Shown: piece by piece, positions 41,391 to 48,789 of the stretch | Position numbering within the stretch: the stretch's first letter is position 1 | How the letters are laid out: each line of letters opens with the position of its first letter | Assembly: GCF_019857225.1 (NCBI RefSeq) | Contig: NZ_JAFJSY010000051.1 | Span: 24,045-88,044 of the forward strand | Length of the DNA stretch: 64,000 nt | Direction: 5' to 3' | Source of the DNA: Streptomyces plumbidurans | Lineage (GTDB): Bacteria > Actinomycetota > Actinomycetes > Streptomycetales > Streptomycetaceae | Notes under the pieces: generated by a model | What the model was told of the DNA's origin: nothing | The model's input: only the letters and a program-made list of their open reading frames with translations | The model's database searches: none | Position numbers and translations under genes: made by a program

Positions 41391-42890
41391 TCAGTTGCCG
41401 TAGCGCTCGCGCACACGGGACTTGAGGAGCTTCCCGGAGGCGGTGCGCGGGAGTTCGTCCGCGAGCACCAGCGACTTGGGGATCTTGTACTTGGCGAGGC
41501 GGCCGGAGAGGGAGGCCAGCACCTCGTCGGGGTCGAGCGGGACGCCCTCGCGCGGCACCACGACCGCGCGCGGCACCTCGCCCCACGTGGCGTCGGGCAC
41601 GCCGATGACCGCACACTCGACGACGTCCGGATGGGCGAGCAGCAGGTCCTCGATCTCGGCGGGGTAGATGTTCTCGCCGCCGGAGATGATCATGTCCTTG
41701 ATGCGGTCGACGATGTGGACGTATCCGTCCTCGTCGACCCGGGCGGCGTCGCCGCTGCGGAACCAGCCGTCGGCGAGGACGGCGGCGGTTTCCTCGGGCA
41801 GCCCCCAGTAGCCGGGCATGACATGTGGTCCGCGGACCACGACCTCGCCGGTCTCACCGGTGTCGACGGGCGTGAAGTCCGGCCGTACGACGCGGACATC
41901 GCTGAAGAAGTGCGGGACGCCGGCCGAACCCGCCTTGGTGACCGCGTGCTCCGCGTCCAGGAACAGGGTGCCGGGCGAGGCCTCCGTCATGCCGTAGCCC
42001 TGGAGGAAGGTCAGGCCCCGCTCCTGGTAGGCGGCGATCAGCGGCGTCGGCACGGGTGAGCCGCCGCAGGTGAGGATGCGCAGCGACGACAGGTCCGCGT
42101 CCGGCCAGCGCGGATGCCGGGCCACCTGCTCGAACATCGTCGGCACCCCGAACATGAAGGTGATCCGGTGCCGTTCGATGAGGTCGAAGGTGGCGTCCGG
42201 GTCGAAGGCTTCCACGAGGACGCAGGTGCCGCCCTTCAGCAGCACCGGCAGCGTCAGCATGTTCAGGCCCGCGGTGTGGAACAACGGCGCGGAGACCAGG
42301 GCGCGTTCGTCGGCGATCAGATCGGTGTCGACGAGGACGTTGACGGCGTTCCAGGTCAGATTGGCGTGGGTGAGCATCGCGCCCTTGGGACGGCCGGTCG
42401 TCCCCGAGGTGTACATGATGATGCAGGTGTCGTCGGGGGTGACCGGCTCGTCGATCGGCTCGGCGTCGGCGCCGGCCACCAACTCCTCGTATTCGGCGCC
42501 CACTTGGACGTACGTACGCACGTCGGTGTCGCCCGGCAGCCCGGCGACGAGCCCTGCGTGGGAGGGGCCGTGGACCAGTGCCCTGGCGCCCGAGTCGGCG
42601 AGCTGGAAGGCGATCTCCGGGCCCGCGAGACGGGTGTTGAGCGGGACGAAGACCGCGCCGAGCGTGCCTGCGGCGAACAGGGTCTCCAGGTAGGAGGGAT
42701 GGTTGGGGCCGAGGTGGGCGACGCGGTCGCCGCGCCGCACCCCGCGGGCGCGCAGGGCGTGGGCGAGGCGGGTGGTGCGGTCGTACAGCTGCGCGTACGT
42801 GAGCGAGGTGCCGCCGTGGATCACGGCGGTGCGGTGCGGGGTCTTGCGCGCCCGGCGTGCGGGCCACGACCCCAGTCCCTCATTGCGCAT
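41391..42890 (-). CDS. Acyl-CoA synthetase, CouL-like hydroxycinnamate-CoA ligase
   Basis: A 499-residue ANL-superfamily ligase that adenylates a carboxylic acid and transfers it to CoA. Motifs in order: P-loop YTSGTTGRPKGA, GYGMTEASPG, the hinge region SGDAARVDEDGYVHIVDRIKDMI, SGGENIYPAE and the C-terminal lysine motif PRTASGKLLK. It would activate p-coumarate, ferulate or a related acid as the first step of the neighbouring pathway. It starts 10 bp past the amidohydrolase stop. Confidence 0.92.
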   Translation of the reverse strand: MRNEGLGSWPARRARKTPHRTAVIHGGTSLTYAQLYDRTTRLAHALRARGVRRGDRVAHLGPNHPSYLETLFAAGTLGAVFVPLNTRLAGPEIAFQLADSGARALVHGPSHAGLVAGLPGDTDVRTYVQVGAEYEELVAGADAEPIDEPVTPDDTCIIMYTSGTTGRPKGAMLTHANLTWNAVNVLVDTDLIADERALVSAPLFHTAGLNMLTLPVLLKGGTCVLVEAFDPDATFDLIERHRITFMFGVPTMFEQVARHPRWPDADLSSLRILTCGGSPVPTPLIAAYQERGLTFLQGYGMTEASPGTLFLDAEHAVTKAGSAGVPHFFSDVRVVRPDFTPVDTGETGEVVVRGPHVMPGYWGLPEETAAVLADGWFRSGDAARVDEDGYVHIVDRIKDMIISGGENIYPAEIEDLLLAHPDVVECAVIGVPDATWGEVPRAVVVPREGVPLDPDEVLASLSGRLAKYKIPKSLVLADELPRTASGKLLKSRVRERYGN

Positions 42891-42900
42891 CTACGGCCCC

Positions 42901-43776
42901 TTACGGCGTGGTCAGCCCGAGCAGGCGGGCGGCGTTCTCCTTGAGGATCTTCGGCCTGACCTCGTCCTTGATGCCGAGCTTCGCGAAGTCGGCGAGCCAG
43001 CGGTCGGGGGTGAGGACGGGGAAGTCGGAGCCGAAGAGGACCTTGTCCTTGAGCAGCGTGTTGGCGTACTGCACCAGCTGCGGCGGGAAGTACTTCGGCG
43101 ACCAGCCGGACAGGTCGATGTGCACGCCCGGCTTGTGCGTGGCGACGGCGAGGGCCTCGTCCTGCCAGGGGAAGGACGGGTGCGCCAGGATGATCTTCAG
43201 GTGCGGGAAGTCGGCGGCCACGTCGTCCACATGGAGCGGGTTGGAGTACTTGAGGCGGATGCCGCCCCCTCCCGGGACCCCGGCGCCGATGCCGGTCTGG
43301 CCGGTGTGGAACAGGGCGATGGTGCCGGTCTCCTCGATCACCTCGTAGAGGCCGTACGCCACCGATCGGTCGTTCGGGAAGAAGCCCTGGATGCTGGGGT
43401 GGAACTTGAAGCCCTTCACCCCGTACTCCTCGACCAGCCGGCGGGCCTGCCTGACGCCCGCCTTGCCGCGGAAGGGGTCGACGGAGGCGAACGGGATCAG
43501 GACGTCGGGGTTGGCGGCGGCGGCCTCGGCGACCTCCTCGTTCGGGACGGGGGCGGTGCCGGTCGCGGACTCGGCGTCGACCGTGAAGATCACGGCGGCC
43601 ATGCTCCGCTCGCGGTAGTAGGCGGCCGTCTCCTCCAGGGTGGGCTTCCGCTTGCCCTCGACCTTGAAGTAGGCGGAGGAGGCGTCGTGCAGGTCGTCGT
43701 CCAGGGAGGAGTGGCCCTTGGAGGAGACCTCCGCGTGGGTGTGGACGTCGACCGCGGTCAGTTCCTCGATGTTCAC
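42901..43776 (-). CDS. Amidohydrolase-2 family enzyme, CouO-like
   Basis: A 291-residue metal-dependent hydrolase of the ACMSD-like amidohydrolase branch: HxH in VDVHTHAE, KFHPSIQGF, HTGQTG, AHPSFPW and the C-terminal FGSDFP aspartate. In the hydroxycinnamate pathway this family cleaves the beta-ketoacyl-CoA to a hydroxybenzoic acid plus acetyl-CoA (CouO). GTG at 43776 overlaps the SDR stop (GTGA). Confidence 0.88.
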   Translation of the reverse strand: MNIEELTAVDVHTHAEVSSKGHSSLDDDLHDASSAYFKVEGKRKPTLEETAAYYRERSMAAVIFTVDAESATGTAPVPNEEVAEAAAANPDVLIPFASVDPFRGKAGVRQARRLVEEYGVKGFKFHPSIQGFFPNDRSVAYGLYEVIEETGTIALFHTGQTGIGAGVPGGGGIRLKYSNPLHVDDVAADFPHLKIILAHPSFPWQDEALAVATHKPGVHIDLSGWSPKYFPPQLVQYANTLLKDKVLFGSDFPVLTPDRWLADFAKLGIKDEVRPKILKENAARLLGLTTP

Positions 43777-44693
43777 GACGCCTCCGGGACCTTCGGGGCG
43801 GGGATGCCGACGGTCTGTAGTTCCGCGCCGATCGACGTGGGGAAGGCATCGGCCAGGCTCTGCGGGGTCCAGCCGCCATCGGCGTAGGCCGCCCTGATCT
43901 CCTGCGGATGCGACCAGAGTGCCACCTTGTCGCCGCCGATGCCGATGGCCTGGCCGGTGATGCCGCGGGCCGCTTCGGAGGCGAGGAAGGGGACGAGGGC
44001 CGCGCAGTCCTCGGGGGTGCCGAAGCCCTCGCCCTTGCGCAGGAAGTCGGGCAGGGGCTCGCCGTTCCGCATGGCCTCGACGTACGGGGCGAAGGCGGGG
44101 ATGGTCTCGGTCATCGCGGTCGCGGCGACCGGCACGATCGCGTTGACGGTGATGTGCGCCCGGCCCAGCTCCATCGACCAGGTACGGGCCATGGCGGCGA
44201 TGCCGGCCTTGGCGGCGGCGTAGTTCGTCTGCCCGAAGTTGCCGCGCTGCCCGGCCGGGGAGCCGACCAGGATCAGCGTGCCGCCCTCGCCCTGCTCGCG
44301 CATGCGGACGGCGGCGGCGCGGGCGCAGGTGAAGGTGCCCCTGAGGTGGGTGGTGACGACCGCGTCGAAGTCGTCGTCGGTCATCTTCCACAGCACCTTG
44401 TCGCGCAGGATGCCGGCGTTGGTGACCAGGACGTCGAGCCGTCCGAACTCCTCGACCGCGCGGCCCACCAGCCGGTCCGCGGCCTCGCTCGTGCCGACCG
44501 GGACGACCTCGGCGACGGCCCGGCCGCCCGCCTCCTCGATGGACTTCACGGCCGCCCCGGCCACCGCCTCGTCGACGTCGTTGACGACCACGGACGCGCC
44601 GTGGGCGGCCAGGGCGTGGGCGTAGGCGAGTCCGAGGCCCCGGCCGCTGCCGGTGACGACGGCGACCTTGCCGGTGAGATCGATGCTGGGCAC
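43773..44693 (-). CDS. Short-chain dehydrogenase, CouN-like
   Basis: A 306-residue SDR with TGSGRGLG (about residue 14-21), NAG, and the catalytic Y158-x3-K162. It is longer than a minimal SDR (about 250), with a C-terminal extension as in hydroxyacyl-CoA dehydrogenases of peroxisomal type. It would oxidise the beta-hydroxyacyl-CoA to the beta-keto form. It is the first gene of the operon and is divergent from the MarR gene. Confidence 0.9.
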   Translation of the reverse strand: MPSIDLTGKVAVVTGSGRGLGLAYAHALAAHGASVVVNDVDEAVAGAAVKSIEEAGGRAVAEVVPVGTSEAADRLVGRAVEEFGRLDVLVTNAGILRDKVLWKMTDDDFDAVVTTHLRGTFTCARAAAVRMREQGEGGTLILVGSPAGQRGNFGQTNYAAAKAGIAAMARTWSMELGRAHITVNAIVPVAATAMTETIPAFAPYVEAMRNGEPLPDFLRKGEGFGTPEDCAALVPFLASEAARGITGQAIGIGGDKVALWSHPQEIRAAYADGGWTPQSLADAFPTSIGAELQTVGIPAPKVPEAS

Positions 44694-44754
44694 GGGTGGG
44701 TCCCTCCACGAGCTGGTACGGGTGCTGCGGGGTCGAGATCGAAGCTAAGAGCAA

Positions 44755-44782
44755 TAATTGTTGACGTCAATAGTTGTTGGTG
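44755..44782. promoter_or_regulatory. Probable MarR operator in the CouN/MarR divergent promoter
   Basis: The perfect decamer palindrome TTGACGTCAA (44761-44770) sits in an AT-rich patch that also holds direct TTGTTG elements on each side (ATTGTTG and AGTTGTTGG). It lies about 68 bp upstream of the SDR start and before the MarR gene, as expected for CouR-type autoregulation. Confidence 0.6.
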
Positions 44783-44890
44783 ACCATCGGGTGCGACATG
44801 CTGGAATCTCCATGACGCATCGAGCACAGGGAGCCCGCCATCACACGCCAGCACGCCACCCCGAAACCCATCGACGCGGACGAGCCCTGG

Positions 44891-45316
44891 ATGAGAGGGC
44901 TGCACGCGGACACGGGCTATCTCCTGTACCGCCTGGGCCTGCGTTCGGGGCAGCTGTTCAACACGTTCCTGCAGGAGTCGGGGCTGCGCCTGCGCCACTA
45001 CGCCGTACTGCGCTTCCTCGCCACGACCGAGGGCACGCTGCAGCGCGAACTGAGCGCCCGCCTCGGCTACGACCCGAGCGCGATCGTCGGCCTCGTCGAC
45101 GACCTGGAGAAGCTGGGCTTCGCCGAGCGCCGCCCCTCCCCCGACGACCGCCGCAGCCGTACCGTCGTACTCACCGAGGGCGGCCGCGCCTTCCTGCGCG
45201 ACACCGACGAGGCGGGCCTACGCGTGACGAACGAACTACTCGGCCCCCTGGCCCCGGCCGAGCGGGAAGCGCTGCACTCACTGCTGCTGCGGATCGCGGA
45301 GGACGGGTTGGCTTGA
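44891..45316 (+). CDS. MarR-family regulator, CouR-like
   Basis: A MarR repressor with the winged helix LRHYAVLRFLATTEGTLQRELSARLGYDPSAIVGLVDDLEKLGFAERRPSPDDRRSR. The first standard start in frame is ATG 44891 (141 residues), but it has no ribosome site. An ATC at 44840, in frame and preceded at normal distance by AGGGAG, would give 158 residues; no ATG, GTG or TTG lies between. Divergent from the CouNOLM-like operon, it is the obvious hydroxycinnamoyl-CoA-responsive repressor. The stop is one base before the next GTG. Confidence 0.9.
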   Translation: MRGLHADTGYLLYRLGLRSGQLFNTFLQESGLRLRHYAVLRFLATTEGTLQRELSARLGYDPSAIVGLVDDLEKLGFAERRPSPDDRRSRTVVLTEGGRAFLRDTDEAGLRVTNELLGPLAPAEREALHSLLLRIAEDGLA

Positions 45317-45317
45317 T

Positions 45318-45854
45318 GTGGCGAGGGATGCCGTCAAATGCGCGGGCTGCAAAGGGGGTTGGCGCTTGGCCGGGGCCGCCTGGCCGGAGGACGCCGGGCC
45401 CGAGGACGCCCGGTCCGAGGACGCCTCGCCCCAGGACGCCCAGCGCGAGGCCGCCTTCCTGGAGCACGCCCGACCCGAAGACGCCCGGCCCCAGGGCGCC
45501 CGTCCGGAGCACGCTCCGCCCGAGACCGCCAGGCCGGAGAACGCCAGGCCGGAAGCCGCCTACCCAAAGGACGCCTGTCCGGAGAACGCAGACCCGGAGG
45601 GCGCCTGGCCTGAGGCCAGCGATGACCTCGATGCGCACGGACGGGCTCATCTTGACCGCCTGGTCGAGGTCCTCGCCACCTCCTCGGAGCACGCCCGACC
45701 TCGGCACGCCCGACCCCAGGCCACCTCCCCAAAGCACAGCCGATCCGAAAACGCCCAGCCCCAAACCATTTCCCCGAAGCACGCCCCACCCCAAGACACC
45801 CAACCCGGAAACACCCCACCCCAGCCCGCCACCCCAAAGGCCCCCCACCCATGA
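45318..45854 (+). CDS. PEDAR pentapeptide-repeat ORF between MarR and IclR genes
   Basis: A 178-codon frame built mostly of a 15-bp unit encoding P-E-D-A-R-like pentapeptides: 15-16 units (about 45378-45615), a short non-repeated helical part (LDAHGRAHLDRLVEVLATS), then about ten worn, Lys/Gln/Pro-rich units. All six frames are long here because the unit lacks stops. This frame is favoured because changes between units concentrate at its third codon positions, its GTG follows the MarR stop by one base, and its TGA overlaps the IclR ATG. Product, if made, is acidic then basic, disordered and of unknown role. It could instead be a non-coding minisatellite. Confidence 0.5.
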   Translation: MARDAVKCAGCKGGWRLAGAAWPEDAGPEDARSEDASPQDAQREAAFLEHARPEDARPQGARPEHAPPETARPENARPEAAYPKDACPENADPEGAWPEASDDLDAHGRAHLDRLVEVLATSSEHARPRHARPQATSPKHSRSENAQPQTISPKHAPPQDTQPGNTPPQPATPKAPHP

Positions 45855-46606
45855 CCCCCCGCTCCGCCACCGACCGGCTGTTGTCCGTGCTCGCCGCGTT
45901 CGATCACGACCACCCGGCGCTGTCCTTGACGGACATCAGTCGGCGGGCCGGGCTGACGCTGACGACCACTCATCGGTTGGTGGCCGCTCTCGCCGACTGG
46001 GGTGCTCTGGAGCGGGATGAGGCCGGGGTCTATCACGTGGGGCTCAGGCTGTGGGAGGTTGCGGCGCTGGCTCCGCGGGGGCTGGCGTTGCGGCAGCTCG
46101 CCCTGCCGTATCTGGAGGACCTGTACGAGGCGACGCATGAAAACGTGCAGTTGGCCGTGCAGGACGGTGGCGAGGTCGTCTACATCGAGTGGATCTCGGG
46201 CCGTTCCTCGGTCGGCGTGCACATCCGGGTGGGGGCGCGCTGGCCGCTGCACGCCACCGGGGTCGGTTTGGTGCTGCTGGCGCACGGCGACCCGGAGTTC
46301 CAGCAGCAGTACTGCGCGGGTCCGCTCGCCTCCTTCACGCCCCACACGGTCACCGATCCGGCACGGCTGCGCCGGATCCTGGCCGAGGTGCGGCGCACCG
46401 GGGTCGCGGTGAGCAGCCGCCAGGTCACCGAAGACGCCCTGTCGGTGGCGGCCCCGGTACGCGGCCCGGGCGGGACGGTACTGGCCGCGGTGTCGGTGGT
46501 GGTGCCGCAGGCCGACACACAGGTACCGGTACTGGCGCCCGCGGTGCGGCTGGCGGCACTCGGCATCTCGCGGGCGACGGGGTGGCGGCCGGCGAAGGAG
46601 CCGTGA
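45851..46606 (+). CDS. IclR-family regulator
   Basis: A 251-residue regulator with winged HTH (LSLTDISRRAGLTLTTTHRLVAALADWGALERD) and IclR effector domain. ATG overlaps the stop of the repeat ORF. Its place behind a CouR-like gene suggests control of an aromatic pathway step, though no adjacent target is obvious. Confidence 0.9.
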   Translation: MTPRSATDRLLSVLAAFDHDHPALSLTDISRRAGLTLTTTHRLVAALADWGALERDEAGVYHVGLRLWEVAALAPRGLALRQLALPYLEDLYEATHENVQLAVQDGGEVVYIEWISGRSSVGVHIRVGARWPLHATGVGLVLLAHGDPEFQQQYCAGPLASFTPHTVTDPARLRRILAEVRRTGVAVSSRQVTEDALSVAAPVRGPGGTVLAAVSVVVPQADTQVPVLAPAVRLAALGISRATGWRPAKEP

Positions 46607-46749
46607 GACCCGCTCGGCGCGGACCGGAACCGCCCCCTGGACTCCCCGACCGGTGCCGAAATCCCGCGCCGGATATCCCTCTCATCGGCGAGTGCCCACC
46701 CCGTCCGCCGTCGTGATACTGGAACGGCCCTTGCCCCGAGGAGCCGCCC

Positions 46750-47934
46750 ATGTCCCCGCACGCCTGGTTCGCGCAGACCGCCTCCCGTCTGCGTACCGCC
46801 AATCCGTACGCCGTAGACGCCGCCCTCGCCGCGCTCGTACTGTTCGCGGTCTCACTGCAGTGGCTCTTCCCCGACGAGGGGGACGACCCGCTGTCCTGGC
46901 AGGGCTGGCTGCTGGGGGCCGCCACGGCGGTCCCGCTGGTGTGGCGGCGGCGGGCGCCGTTCGCGACCGCGTGGGCCGTCTCGGCGGCCACGCCCGCGAT
47001 GGCCGTCTACCACGCGCCCCCGCCCGACGTGATGTACGGCGGACTCGTCGTCCTGTACACCATGGCCGCCCGCGCCCTGCCCTGGCAGCGGCGGGTGATG
47101 CTGGTGGGCTGGGCGATCGGCGTCACCGTCACGATGCACCACAAGGAGCACGCCCGGCCCTTCGAGTACGCCTTCCATCTGCTGTGCATCGCCTGCGCGT
47201 ACGCCCTCGGGTGGCTCGCCCGGGTGCAGCGCGCGTACACCGCGGAGCTGGAGGACCGGGCCCGGCGCCTGGAACGGGAACGGGCCGCGGACACCGCGCG
47301 GGCCATCGTCCAGGAACGCTCCCGGATCGCCCGGGACATGCACGACGTCCTCGCCCACGCGGTCAGCCTCATGGTCGTCCAGGCGGAGGCCGGACCCGTC
47401 GTGCTGCGCACTGACCCCGAGCGCGCGGAGGCCTCCTTCGACGCGATCGCGGCGGCCGGCCGCGACGCCATGGGACAGCTGCGGCGGATCCTCGGCGTCC
47501 TCAAGGACGAGCAGAAGGGCGGCACTTCACCGCAACCGGGGGTGGCGGCCCTGTCCGGGCTGGTCCGTCGGGTCGCCGAATCCACCGGTCTGCGCGCCGA
47601 GTTGCGTACGAAGGGGGAGCCGTACGCCATGGCGCCGGACGCCGAGGTCGCCGCCTACCGGGTGGTCCAGGAGGCCCTGACCAACACCGTGAAGCACGCG
47701 TACGCTTCCTGCGCGACCGTCGAACTCGACTGGGCGGAGGACCACTTGACGCTGACGGTGACGGACGACGGACGGGGCCCGGCGGCTGTGGGCCGTGGTC
47801 ACGGGCTGATCGGCATCCGGGAGCGGGCCGCGGCGTGCGGCGGCAGCGCCGAGACCGGACGCGGACCGGACGGCGGCTTCCGCGTGGCCGTACGCCTGCC
47901 GGCCGCCGCGGGCCTTCGGGCGGCGCTGGAGTGA
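46750..47934 (+). CDS. NarL-type sensor histidine kinase
   Basis: A 394-residue kinase with about five membrane helices in the first 165 residues and no extracellular domain, a HisKA_3 dimerisation domain with phospho-acceptor H198 (RDMHDVLAH), and an HATPase_c domain ending with GHGLIGIRERAAACGG. The stop overlaps the response regulator GTG. The signal is probably membrane stress or a membrane compound, given the short loops. Confidence 0.94.
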   Translation: MSPHAWFAQTASRLRTANPYAVDAALAALVLFAVSLQWLFPDEGDDPLSWQGWLLGAATAVPLVWRRRAPFATAWAVSAATPAMAVYHAPPPDVMYGGLVVLYTMAARALPWQRRVMLVGWAIGVTVTMHHKEHARPFEYAFHLLCIACAYALGWLARVQRAYTAELEDRARRLERERAADTARAIVQERSRIARDMHDVLAHAVSLMVVQAEAGPVVLRTDPERAEASFDAIAAAGRDAMGQLRRILGVLKDEQKGGTSPQPGVAALSGLVRRVAESTGLRAELRTKGEPYAMAPDAEVAAYRVVQEALTNTVKHAYASCATVELDWAEDHLTLTVTDDGRGPAAVGRGHGLIGIRERAAACGGSAETGRGPDGGFRVAVRLPAAAGLRAALE

Positions 47935-48599
47935 GCATCCGGGTGGTCGTCGCCGACGACCAGGAGCTGGTCCGCAGCGGCTTCAGCATGATCCTGGAGG
48001 CGCAGCCGGACATCGAGGTGGTCGCCGAGGCCGGTGACGGCGCGGAGGCGGTCGCGGCGGTGCGGCGGCACACGCCTGACGTGCTGCTGCTCGACATCCG
48101 GATGCCGGTGATGGACGGGCTGGAGGCGGCCCGGCTGGTGTGTGCGCAGTCCGGCTGCAAGGTCGTCATGCTGACCACCTTCGACCTGGACGAGTATGTG
48201 TACGAGGCGCTGTACGCGGGCGCCAGCGGCTTTCTGCTCAAGGACGTGCGCCGCGACGACCTCGTGCACGCCGTGCGGGTCGTCGCGGCCGGGGACTCGC
48301 TGCTCGCGCCCACGGTGACCCGGCGGCTGGTCGCGGACATCGTGCGGCGGCGCAGGGAGGAGTCCACCGCCGAGGTCACTCCGCAGCGGCTGGACGCGCT
48401 GACCGCGCGCGAGGTGGAGACCCTGCGGTTGCTGGCCCGGGGCCTGTCCAACGCCGAGATCGCCACGACCCTCTTCGTGAGCGAGCACACCGTCAAGACC
48501 CACGTCAGCAACGTGCTGGGCAAGCTCGGCCTCAGGGACCGGGTGCAGGCCGTGATCTGCGCGTACGAGACGGGGTTGGTGACACCGGGAGCCCCGTAG
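47931..48599 (+). CDS. NarL/FixJ-type response regulator
   Basis: A 222-residue regulator: receiver domain with phospho-acceptor D55 (LLLDIRMPVMDG) and C-terminal LuxR-type HTH (LTAREVETLRLLARGLSNAEIATTLFVSEHTVKTHVSNVLGKLGL). GTG at 47931 overlaps the kinase stop. The MMPL exporter 190 bp downstream is its likely target. Confidence 0.94.
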   Translation: MSIRVVVADDQELVRSGFSMILEAQPDIEVVAEAGDGAEAVAAVRRHTPDVLLLDIRMPVMDGLEAARLVCAQSGCKVVMLTTFDLDEYVYEALYAGASGFLLKDVRRDDLVHAVRVVAAGDSLLAPTVTRRLVADIVRRRREESTAEVTPQRLDALTAREVETLRLLARGLSNAEIATTLFVSEHTVKTHVSNVLGKLGLRDRVQAVICAYETGLVTPGAP

Positions 48600-48789
48600 C
48601 GGGTGCTGGCTGCCTCCCCTCGGTTTCTCTCCCGCACTCCCCCGCACGAGTGAGCCACGCCCCCCTCTCCCCCGTACGACGGAGCCCTCGAAACCGCTCC
48701 CTCCGGCGATCCGTCCGCACCCCGGGCGGCGTGAGCCTGGGGCGAGGTCGAACGACCTGTGACGACTCACCGCCCCTCCGGGAGGGACC

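Noticed and set aside
41814..41827. CATGACATGTGG in the CoA ligase gene
   Set aside because: Superficially like the palindrome but the half-sites are out of register.
45171..45848. Long minus-strand frame with GVLRPG-type pentapeptides opposite the PEDAR repeats
   Set aside because: In this frame the variable columns of the 15-bp unit fall on first codon positions, and there is no start signal; it is a shadow of the repeat.
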